Shown: one piece after another, positions 7,939 through 14,581 of the stretch
Layout of the letters: every line of letters starts with the position of its first letter
Numbering within the stretch: position 1 is the stretch's first letter
Assembly: GCA_002412795.1 (NCBI GenBank)
Contig: DHVS01000007.1
Coordinates: forward strand, 1 to 32,672
Direction: 5' to 3'
Length of the DNA stretch: 32,672 bases
From: a bacterium UBP2_UBA5202
Lineage (GTDB): Bacteria > Edwardsbacteria > AC1 > EtOH8
Notes under the pieces: model-generated
What the model was told of the DNA's origin: nothing
Seen by the model: the letters and a program-made list of their open reading frames with translations, nothing else
The model's database searches: none
Program-made: the position numbers and the translations under genes

Positions 7939-8154
7939 ATGAACAAGCAGAAAATACTGAAATGGCTTAACCTGGCGCTGTTCTTATTGTTGATTGTGCA
8001 GATGCTGAGCGGGGTGGCGGCGCTTTTCGGGCTGGGCTCAAGCTCTTTGGCACTGCATATATACGCCGGGCTGGCCATGTTCGTCATTATCCTGGCGCAT
8101 CTGTGGCTCAACTGGGGCTGGGTGAAATTGAACTTCCTTGCCAGAAAAAAATAG
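7939..8154 (+). CDS. Small membrane protein, DUF4405-like, possible haem binder
   Basis: This encodes 71 residues with two membrane helices (about 10-32 and 38-58). AGAGGA at 7925-7930 gives a well-placed ribosome-binding site 8 bases before the ATG. The second helix carries His40 and His54 in the pattern LHIYAGLAMF and ILAHLWLNWGWVK, matching the short DUF4405 family, which is related to the membrane cytochrome b fold in which paired histidines bind haem. The protein probably sits in the inner membrane. No redox partner gene lies nearby, so the role is open. Confidence 0.75.
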   Translation: MNKQKILKWLNLALFLLLIVQMLSGVAALFGLGSSSLALHIYAGLAMFVIILAHLWLNWGWVKLNFLARKK

Positions 8155-8181
8155 GAAATGGGAAATTGGAAACTGGAACTT
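8154..8181 (+). repeat. Short 7-bp tandem repeat, GGAAAYK type
   Basis: Four imperfect units (ggaaatg, ggaaatt, ggaaact, ggaactt) begin at the last base of the preceding stop codon. They belong to the same style of G-A-rich 7-bp arrays found at 7907 and 12651. Confidence 0.65.
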
Positions 8182-8251
8182 TGTCCGTTGGACTTTGGTT
8201 AGGGCACCCTTTTACAGTTAATTCCGGTAAAACCAAAAATCAGGGAGCAGT

Positions 8252-9502
8252 ATGAGCCAGATACGACGTCTGTTTGAAGAGGATCTTGACCGCTATGTCA
8301 ACATCGTGGCCGAGGCCTACCCCGGTTTCAAGATCGTCACGCCCGAGGACAGGCAGAAGCTCAGGGAACGGCTGGTAAAACACCAGGAGGATGATCCCGG
8401 GGTCAGTTTCTGGGGCCTTTTCCGCGACGAGAAAATGCTGGGCGGGATGCGGCTGCACGACCTGAATCTCCAGATGTACGAAACCCAGATCAAGGCCGGC
8501 GGGGTGGGGATGGTGGCGGTGGACCTGCTCCACAAAAAGGAAAAGATCTGCCGGGAGATGATCGCCTACTTTCTGGAACACTACCGCCAGAAGGGTTACA
8601 ACCTGGCCACTTTATATCCCTTCCGTCCGGACTTTTACAAAAAAATGGGTTTTGGCTACGGCACCCGGGCCTTTCAGTTCAGAACCAGCCCCGGCCAGCT
8701 GCCCAAGGGAAGCTCCAAGAGCCATATCAAGCGCCTGGAGACCGGAGATCTCAAGGAATACCTGGCCTGCGCCCGGCAGTTCGGGCGGGAACATCACGGG
8801 ATGATGGAGAAGACCCAGGCCGAGGCCGAGGGCCTGCTGAAAAGCCCGGATTCCAAGGTTTATGGATATAAGAAGGCCGACCAGGTATTGGGGTATCTGA
8901 CTTTTTCCTTTAAACCGGCCGACGCCAATTTCCTGCAGACCGAGATGGTGGTGCGGGAATTAGTTTATCAGGATCCGGAGATACTCATGGAACTGATGAC
9001 CTTTCTGCACAGCCAGGCCGACCAGATAAAACAGGTGGTCTTCATCACCCAGGATGAACACCTGAACTGGCTGTTTGGGGACATCCGGGACGGCTCAGAG
9101 AACCTGATCCCGCCGCTGTTCCAGCAGACCGCCACCGCCGGTTACGGGATGATGTACCGGTCGCTCAATGCCAGAAGGCTGCTGGAAGAGATGAAGGGAC
9201 ATAATTTCGGCGAACAGAACTGCAAACTGAAACTGAACATCGCCGACAGTTTCCTGCCGGCCAATGCCGGGGCGCTGGTGGCCCAGGTGGAGTTCGGCGC
9301 CCTGACGGTAAGCGACGAGCAGGAATACGACGCGGAGATCTGGCTGGATGTTTCCGAGTTCTCATCCCTTCTGATGGGATCGGTTGATTTTAAGACCCTG
9401 CACCGTTTTGGTCTGGCCAGGATCTCCGACCCGGCCTATCTGGACACGGCGGACCGGATATTCAGGGCCAAGAGCAAACCTGTTTGCTATACCTATTTTT
9501 AA
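8252..9502 (+). CDS. Eis-like GNAT acetyltransferase
   Basis: This encodes 416 residues, typical for the Eis family. AGGGAG at 8242-8247 supports the ATG. The N-terminal GNAT domain shows the acetyl-CoA site (GVGMVAVDLLHKKEKICREM, about residues 83-102) and the Eis-type YPFRPDFYKKMGFGYG. A second GNAT-like domain follows, then an SCP2-like C-terminal domain. In Mycobacterium tuberculosis Eis, the C-terminal carboxylate of a final Phe acts as catalytic base; this protein also ends in Phe (YTYF). Eis enzymes acetylate aminoglycosides and other amines; the natural substrate here is unknown. The gene stands alone, followed by a strong terminator. Confidence 0.88.
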   Translation: MSQIRRLFEEDLDRYVNIVAEAYPGFKIVTPEDRQKLRERLVKHQEDDPGVSFWGLFRDEKMLGGMRLHDLNLQMYETQIKAGGVGMVAVDLLHKKEKICREMIAYFLEHYRQKGYNLATLYPFRPDFYKKMGFGYGTRAFQFRTSPGQLPKGSSKSHIKRLETGDLKEYLACARQFGREHHGMMEKTQAEAEGLLKSPDSKVYGYKKADQVLGYLTFSFKPADANFLQTEMVVRELVYQDPEILMELMTFLHSQADQIKQVVFITQDEHLNWLFGDIRDGSENLIPPLFQQTATAGYGMMYRSLNARRLLEEMKGHNFGEQNCKLKLNIADSFLPANAGALVAQVEFGALTVSDEQEYDAEIWLDVSEFSSLLMGSVDFKTLHRFGLARISDPAYLDTADRIFRAKSKPVCYTYF

Positions 9503-9524
9503 CCTTATCTGATGTCCCGGCCCG

Positions 9525-9557
9525 GCCCCGTCAAATAGTTTGACGGGGCTTTGTTTT
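9525..9557 (+). terminator. Rho-independent terminator after the Eis-like gene
   Basis: There is a perfect 11-bp stem, GCCCCGTCAAA (9525-9535) with TTTGACGGGGC (9539-9549), a TAG loop and a TTTGTTTT tail. Confidence 0.88.
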
Positions 9558-9561
9558 ATGC

Positions 9562-9590
9562 TTGAATGCGGCATTATATTGTGATAAAAT
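9562..9590 (+). promoter_or_regulatory. Sigma70-type promoter of ychF
   Basis: TTGAAT (9562-9567), a 17-base spacer and TAAAAT (9585-9590) lie in an AT-rich gap directly after the terminator and about 70 bases before ychF. This promoter could drive the whole run ychF to glnA. Confidence 0.65.
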
Positions 9591-9658
9591 AAAATTTTGG
9601 GCTTTATAATATTCGGCATAATTTACCGGCAACAACAAAAACAACCAAAGGAAATATT

Positions 9659-10729
9659 TTGCAACTAGGCATCATCGGACTGCCCCAGTCGGGCAAGACC
9701 ACCATCTTCAACGCCCTGACCAAGTCCTGCATCAAGGTTGGTGGTTTCTCGACAGGCTCGAAATCCGCCTGCGATGTGCACATGGGCGTGGTCAAGGTGC
9801 CGGACCCCCGGCTGGACAAGCTGACCGCCATGTTCAACCCCAAGAAAAAGGTCCCGGCCACCATCACCTACGTGGACATCGGGGGCATGGCCAAGGGGGT
9901 CTCCGATTCCGGGGGCCTGGGCACCGAGTTCCTGACCCAGATGCACAAGGTGGACGCCATGATCCTGGTGCTGCGCGGCTTCGCCGGCGCCTCCGGCTCC
10001 CCGTCCCCGGTGGATGACTACCAGACCATCGCCACCGAGCTGCTGCTGTCCGACCTGTCCATGGTGGAGCGGCGGATTGAGCGGGTCAAAATAGACATTA
10101 AAAAAGTAAAACGGCCGGAGCTGGACAAGGAACTGGCGATCCTGGATAAATGCCGGGTCCACCTGGAGGCCGAAAAACCGCTGCACATGCTGGACCTTTT
10201 CCCGGAAGAATCCAAGGCCCTCCGCAGTTTCCAGCTTCTGACCGAGAAGCCGTTGCTGCCGGTGCTGAACTACGGGGAAGGGGTGGATTTTACCGCTTTG
10301 CAGAGCGCCTTGTCCTCATCCAGCAGCCAGGAAGCCACCGCCCTGTGCGGGGCCATCGAGATGGACATCGCCCAGATGTCGGATGAGGAGGCCAAAGAAT
10401 TCCTGGCCGAAATGAAGATCGCCGAGCCGGCCCTGAACAAGATGATCCGCACCTCGTACCGCCTGCTGGGCAAGATATCCTTCTTCACCGTGGGCGAGGA
10501 CGAGTGCCGGGCCTGGACCATTCCCTTAAACACCAAGGCCCCCCAGGCGGCCGGGGCCATCCACTCCGACCTGGAGCGGGGGTTCATCCGGGCCGAGACG
10601 GTCTCCTACGACCATCTGACCGAGGTGGGCACATACGCCGCCGCCCGGGAAAAGGGCTATGTCCGGCAGGAGGGCAAGGAGTACATAGTCAAGGACGGGG
10701 ACGTGATCAATATCAAGTTCAATGTGTAG
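9659..10729 (+). CDS. ychF: Ribosome-associated ATPase YchF (OBG family)
   Basis: This encodes 356 residues from a TTG start; AAAGGA just upstream and the conserved opening (QLGIIGLPQSGKTT) decide the start. The P-loop is at residues 7-15, and G3 is DIGGM near residue 74. The G4 position reads NYGE (204-207) instead of NKxD, the NxxE feature that makes YchF prefer ATP over GTP. A coiled arm follows, and the C-terminal TGS domain (about 275-356) ends KDGDVINIKFNV. YchF binds ribosomes and takes part in translation and stress responses. It is probably the first gene of a transcript reaching at least to glutamine synthetase. Confidence 0.95.
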   Translation: MQLGIIGLPQSGKTTIFNALTKSCIKVGGFSTGSKSACDVHMGVVKVPDPRLDKLTAMFNPKKKVPATITYVDIGGMAKGVSDSGGLGTEFLTQMHKVDAMILVLRGFAGASGSPSPVDDYQTIATELLLSDLSMVERRIERVKIDIKKVKRPELDKELAILDKCRVHLEAEKPLHMLDLFPEESKALRSFQLLTEKPLLPVLNYGEGVDFTALQSALSSSSSQEATALCGAIEMDIAQMSDEEAKEFLAEMKIAEPALNKMIRTSYRLLGKISFFTVGEDECRAWTIPLNTKAPQAAGAIHSDLERGFIRAETVSYDHLTEVGTYAAAREKGYVRQEGKEYIVKDGDVINIKFNV

Positions 10730-10730
10730 C

Positions 10731-11243
10731 ATGAAAAACGTTTGCATCGCTGTAATAGTTGCTTTCACTGTGTTAGGGTGTTCACGGCAAACTAACACCG
10801 GTGGGATTGATAGGAAGACAAACGCGGTTTACATCTTAAGTGATTCGCAATGCATCGTGCAGTATAAGGGACGGCAAACCCGATACGACGACGTTAGGGA
10901 TATTGTAATTCGGGATGGCGAGGCCTATATTGGGTCACAGAATAAGGGCATTTACAAATGGGATTCGATAATAACCGATGGTACATGTTTCCAGAATAAC
11001 TGGCCATATTTAACATGTATCTATCAACATTCTGAAGGCGCAGAATGGGCAGGTACGTCAATTTACATGTTTAATAAAAAACGAATCAAACATTTTCGTG
11101 TTGGTGATGAGAATGATTATATAAACTTTGAATGGTATGGGTACTTTAATAAGTATTTTATCATCGAGAATGGGATGGATAGTTTTTCTGTAATTGATAC
11201 GAATGGACATGTGTTGAAAACATACCGATGGCCAGAGAAATGA
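10731..11243 (+). CDS. Hypothetical lipoprotein
   Basis: This encodes 170 residues from the ATG at 10731. An earlier in-frame ATG at 10722 overlaps the ychF stop, but the later one gives a clean lipoprotein signal (hydrophobic stretch then VLGC, Cys18). The rest shows beta-rich, propeller-like phrases (RDIVIRDGEAYIGSQNKGIYKWD) and many aromatics. I do not recognise a family. The gene is clearly more AT-rich than both neighbours and lacks a good ribosome-binding site. It may therefore be a late insertion into the operon, translated by coupling to ychF. Its last bases overlap the next gene (TGATG). Confidence 0.7.
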   Translation: MKNVCIAVIVAFTVLGCSRQTNTGGIDRKTNAVYILSDSQCIVQYKGRQTRYDDVRDIVIRDGEAYIGSQNKGIYKWDSIITDGTCFQNNWPYLTCIYQHSEGAEWAGTSIYMFNKKRIKHFRVGDENDYINFEWYGYFNKYFIIENGMDSFSVIDTNGHVLKTYRWPEK

Positions 11244-12025
11244 TGCGCGTTGGCTTCGTACAATTCAACCCGGCTTTCGGCCAGGTCAGCAAGAACCTCC
11301 AGACCATTCACCGGTTGGTCTCCTCGGTCAAGGCCGACCTGCTGGTGCTGCCGGAGCTGTGCCTGTCCGGGTACAATTTCGTTTCCAAGGACGAGGTCCG
11401 GCAGTTATCGGAAACTTCCGAAGGGCCTTCCATCAAAGCCTTGAAACTGCTGTCAAAGAAAACGGGGACCATTCTAGTGGCGGGATTCGCCGAGCAGGCC
11501 GGGAACAAGATATTTAACTCGTCCATCCTGATCCGCCCATCGGGCAAGACCGATATCTACCGCAAGACCCACCTGTTCTGGAACGAGAAAAAGTGGTTCG
11601 CCCCGGGCGATACCGGTTTCAAGGTCTTCCGGGCCGGACAGGTGAAGATCGGGATGATGATCTGCTACGACTGGTTCTTTCCCGAGGCTGCCCGCAGCCT
11701 GGCTCTTAATGGTGCCCAGATCATCTGCCACCCGGCCAACCTGGTCCTGCCGTACTGCCCCCGCTCCATGCCGGTGAGGGCGCTGGAGAACAAGGTCTTC
11801 ACCATCACCGCCAACCGGACGGGCCGGGAAAAGCGGGGCCGGCAAGAACTGCGCTTCATCGGGCAGAGCATAATGGCCGGCCCGGATCAGAGTATTTTGG
11901 CCAAGGCCTCCGGGAAAGAACAGGCCGTGATGGTGGTTGACATCGACCCCAAAGTAGCGGATAATAAGAGGGTGACGCCGCTGAACCATCTGTTCCGCGA
12001 TAGATGCCCGGAATATTACCTTTGA
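11243..12025 (+). CDS. Carbon-nitrogen hydrolase (nitrilase superfamily)
   Basis: This encodes 260 residues from the third of three in-frame ATGs (11228, 11240, 11243). The last gives the usual N-terminus MRVGFVQFNP and a TGATG overlap with the preceding stop. The Glu-Lys-Cys triad is visible: E38 in LVLPELCLSGY, K108 in YRKTHLFW and C141 in MICYDWFFPE. The fold and size fit cytosolic amidases such as omega-amidase, N-carbamoyl-putrescine amidase or Nit-type metabolite-repair enzymes. Which amide it cuts cannot be told. It is placed between ychF and thiL with no gap, so it is probably co-transcribed. Confidence 0.9.
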   Translation: MRVGFVQFNPAFGQVSKNLQTIHRLVSSVKADLLVLPELCLSGYNFVSKDEVRQLSETSEGPSIKALKLLSKKTGTILVAGFAEQAGNKIFNSSILIRPSGKTDIYRKTHLFWNEKKWFAPGDTGFKVFRAGQVKIGMMICYDWFFPEAARSLALNGAQIICHPANLVLPYCPRSMPVRALENKVFTITANRTGREKRGRQELRFIGQSIMAGPDQSILAKASGKEQAVMVVDIDPKVADNKRVTPLNHLFRDRCPEYYL

Positions 12026-12047
12026 AACGTTTGAAATGTTGGAAACG
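12021..12047 (+). repeat. 9-bp tandem repeat at the nitrilase/thiL junction
   Basis: There are three imperfect units: tttgaaacg, tttgaaatg, ttggaaacg. The array spans the nitrilase stop codon (12023-12025) and the bases before the likely thiL start, where a leader or ribosome-binding site would sit. Confidence 0.6.
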
Positions 12048-12054
12048 TTGTTCT

Positions 12055-13101
12055 GTGGCAAATAAAATATCTGAAATAGGTGAGTTTGGCCTGATAGACC
12101 GGATCAAAAAAACGGCCGAAAAAAATCCCAAGAACAGCCGGGTTCTGCTGGGAATAGGCGATGATGCCGCGCTTTTAAAGCTGTCCCCGGGCAAAATATG
12201 CGCCGCCACCACCGACACTATGGTGGAGGGGGTCCACTTTGACCTTCGCTATACTCCGTTCTTCGACCTGGGATACAAGGCCATGGCCTCCAACCTTTCC
12301 GACATCGCTGCCATGGGGGGGAACCCCCTGCTGGCGTTGATCACCTTATCGCTTCCTGCAAAAACCAGCGTCAAGCAAATAGACCAACTATATGCCGGGA
12401 TGCAGGCGCTGGCAAAAAAACACCGGGTCGTCATCGCCGGGGGCGACACCGTCAAAAGCCGGGAGCTTTCGATCACGCTGGCCCTGCTGGGTGAATGTGA
12501 TCCCAAGAATACCGGACTGCGCTCCGGAGCCAGGCCCGGGGATGCGGTGCTGGTGACTGGCGACCTGGGGGGGAGCCAGGCTGGGCTGGACTTGCTAAAA
12601 ACAACCCTTCGACAAGGGGTCCGGCACACTCAGCCCGGCAGCTCAGGGCAAGAAATCAGAAATCCGAAATCAAAATTGGCAAGAAAGCATCTTAGGCCGG
12701 AGCCCAGGGTGGCAGAAGCAAAACTGCTGGCCTCCCGGTTCAAGCTGCATGGGATGATAGACATCTCCGACGGGCTGGCCTCGGAGTTGCACCACCTGTC
12801 CAAAGTCAGCAAAGTGGGCATCATCATTGACCAGAAGGCCCTGCCGGTGGCTGCGCAGACGATAGTCATAGCTAAGATGCTGGAGCGCGATCCCCAAAAA
12901 TACTGCCTGTACGGCGGGGAGGAGTACGAACTGCTTTTTACCCTGCCGCCCCGGGAAGCTTTGAAAGCCAGAGCCCTGATCCACAAACAGGGAACGGCCT
13001 GCAGCATCATCGGGCAGGTGGTCAAAGGCAGCCGGGTCAGCATCATCGCCCAAAACGGCAAAAGAGAAAAATTAACAAACCGGGGTTATACCCATTTTTA
13101 A
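12055..13101 (+). CDS. thiL: Thiamine-monophosphate kinase
   Basis: This encodes 348 residues from a GTG that gives the family opening KISEIGEFGLIDRI. A longer frame from 12004 would only add repeat-encoded residues. ThiL phosphorylates thiamine monophosphate to thiamine pyrophosphate. The Mg/ATP motifs are present: IGDDAALL, TTDTMVEGVHF, NLSDIAAMGG, GGDTVKS, then HLRPEPR and MIDISDGL. Between GLDLLKT and the HLRPEPR motif lies an unusual stretch (about residues 184-206) encoded by repeat-like DNA (12605-12671). This is the normal variable linker, so activity is probably kept. No other thiamine gene or TPP riboswitch was seen nearby. Confidence 0.94.
   Translation: MANKISEIGEFGLIDRIKKTAEKNPKNSRVLLGIGDDAALLKLSPGKICAATTDTMVEGVHFDLRYTPFFDLGYKAMASNLSDIAAMGGNPLLALITLSLPAKTSVKQIDQLYAGMQALAKKHRVVIAGGDTVKSRELSITLALLGECDPKNTGLRSGARPGDAVLVTGDLGGSQAGLDLLKTTLRQGVRHTQPGSSGQEIRNPKSKLARKHLRPEPRVAEAKLLASRFKLHGMIDISDGLASELHHLSKVSKVGIIIDQKALPVAAQTIVIAKMLERDPQKYCLYGGEEYELLFTLPPREALKARALIHKQGTACSIIGQVVKGSRVSIIAQNGKREKLTNRGYTHF
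12605..12671 (+). repeat. Intergenic-type repeat read in frame inside thiL
   Basis: The two halves of a palindromic element, CCCTTCGACAAG (12605-12616) and CTCAGGGCAAG (12642-12652), are separated by 25 other bases. They run into three units of AGAAATC/CGAAATC (12651-12671). A related element without the interruption, CCCTGAGCTTGCCGAAGGG, occurs in a non-coding stretch at 19141-19159. Confidence 0.65.
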
Positions 13102-13125
13102 GTCTAAAAAAAGCGGGAGACAAAA

Positions 13126-14541
13126 ATGAACTTAAAACAGATCTTAGCCATGGCCAAGAAGAACAAGGTGCAATTCGTGGCGGTGAAATTCGTGGACCTG
13201 GCCGGCAAGTGGCATCAGATAACGGTGCCGGCCCATGAGCTCAATCAGGACCTGTTCGACCCGGCCCGGGGCATAGGATTCGACGGCTCCAGCGTGGGTT
13301 TTGCCCAGGTCAGCGCCGGCGACATGATAGTGATCCCCATGCCAGAGACCGGCTTCATGGATCCGTTTGCAGAGCTGCCCACCCTGACCTTCATCGGCGA
13401 CGTGATAGACGTGTCCACCGGGGACAAGTTCATCCACAACCCCCGTTTCATAGCCGAGAAGGCCGAGGCCCATCTGAGGAAATCGGGCTTTGCGCCCCAG
13501 AGCATGTGGGGGCCTGAATTCGAGTTCTACATTTTCGATTCGGTGTGCTACGAGAACGCGACCCGGCAAAGTTTTTTTTCGGTTGACGCCCGCGAGGCCC
13601 ATTGGAACATGGGCCGGGACGAAGAGCCAAACCTGGGCTACAAGATACCCCACAAGGGAGGCTACCATGCCGCCCCGCCCCATGACCGCTTCTTCGACTT
13701 CCGCTCCCTGCTCTGCCGGACCATGGAACAGTGCGGGGTGCCGGTCAAATACCACCACCACGAGGTGGGCGGGGCCGGCCAGATGGAGATCGAGGTGATG
13801 TTCGATACCCTGACCAAGATGGCCGACCGCACCATGCTGGCCAAATACATCGTCCGGAACGCCGCCTTCAAGTCCGGCCTGACCGTGACCTTTATGCCCA
13901 AACCGCTGTTCGGAGAACCGGGCACGGGGATGCACGTCCACCAGTACCTGGCCAGGAACGGAAATTCCCTGTTCTACAAAAAAGGCGGTCTGGTGAACAT
14001 GTCCGGCCTGGCCCTGCATTATCTGGGCGGGCTGCTGAAGCACGCCCCGGCACTGCTGGCCTTCACCAATCCCTCCACCAATTCCTTCCGCCGGCTGGTG
14101 CCGGGTTACGAGGCGCCCATCAAGGCCAGCTACTCGGTGGGCAACCGCACCGCTGCGGTCCGGATCCCCGGCTACCTGTCCGATCCCAAGACCATGCGCT
14201 ACGAGTTCCGTCCGCCCGACGCCACCTGCAACCCCTACCTGGCCTTTGCCGCCATGCTGATGGCCGGGATCGACGGCATCAAGCACAAGATTGACCCGGG
14301 CCAGCCCCTGAACAAGGACCTGTTCAGCCTGTCCAAGGCCGACCTGGAGAAGATACCCACCCTGCCCACCTCGCTGCCCGAGGCGCTGGAAGCCCTGCGC
14401 CGCGACCACCAGTTCCTGCTGCAGGGGGGAGTGTTCAACCAGGACCTGATAGACGTCTGGACCCAGCTGAAGAGCAGGGAATCAGAGGCGTTGGCCTTAA
14501 GGCCCCATCCCTACGAATACGAGCTTTATTATGACTGCTGA
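13126..14541 (+). CDS. glnA: Glutamine synthetase, type I
   Basis: This encodes 471 residues, the length of the GSI-beta type. GGGAGA lies 6 bases before the ATG. Glutamine synthetase joins ammonia to glutamate using ATP and works as a dodecamer in the cytoplasm. Visible motifs are GFDGSSVGF (substrate-gating loop), GPEFEFYIF, HHHEVGGAGQMEIE, the ATP-site phrase FMPKPLFGEPGTGMHVHQ, NPSTNSFRRLVPGYEAP and the glutamate-site RYEFRPPDA. The adenylylation site reads NKDLFSLSKADLEKIP: Phe400 replaces the Tyr that GlnE modifies in enteric bacteria. Control by adenylylation is therefore unlikely. It lies 24 bases after thiL, probably in the same transcript. Confidence 0.96.
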   Translation: MNLKQILAMAKKNKVQFVAVKFVDLAGKWHQITVPAHELNQDLFDPARGIGFDGSSVGFAQVSAGDMIVIPMPETGFMDPFAELPTLTFIGDVIDVSTGDKFIHNPRFIAEKAEAHLRKSGFAPQSMWGPEFEFYIFDSVCYENATRQSFFSVDAREAHWNMGRDEEPNLGYKIPHKGGYHAAPPHDRFFDFRSLLCRTMEQCGVPVKYHHHEVGGAGQMEIEVMFDTLTKMADRTMLAKYIVRNAAFKSGLTVTFMPKPLFGEPGTGMHVHQYLARNGNSLFYKKGGLVNMSGLALHYLGGLLKHAPALLAFTNPSTNSFRRLVPGYEAPIKASYSVGNRTAAVRIPGYLSDPKTMRYEFRPPDATCNPYLAFAAMLMAGIDGIKHKIDPGQPLNKDLFSLSKADLEKIPTLPTSLPEALEALRRDHQFLLQGGVFNQDLIDVWTQLKSRESEALALRPHPYEYELYYDC

Positions 14542-14581
14542 TCCCGAAAGCAGAAAAGATCAAACCGGAAAAGGAGCCAAG

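Noticed and set aside
12004..12054. Upstream start for thiL at 12004
   Set aside because: The extra codons come from the 9-bp tandem repeat and are absent from the family; GTG 12055 gives the standard N-terminus.
11900..12060. TPP riboswitch before thiL
   Set aside because: The preceding gene runs to 12025 and there is no room for, or sign of, the THI-box motifs.
13144..14409. Long antisense open frame of 421 codons opposite glutamine synthetase
   Set aside because: The + strand gene is unmistakable; the antisense frame is open because of GC-rich codon bias and shows no domain.
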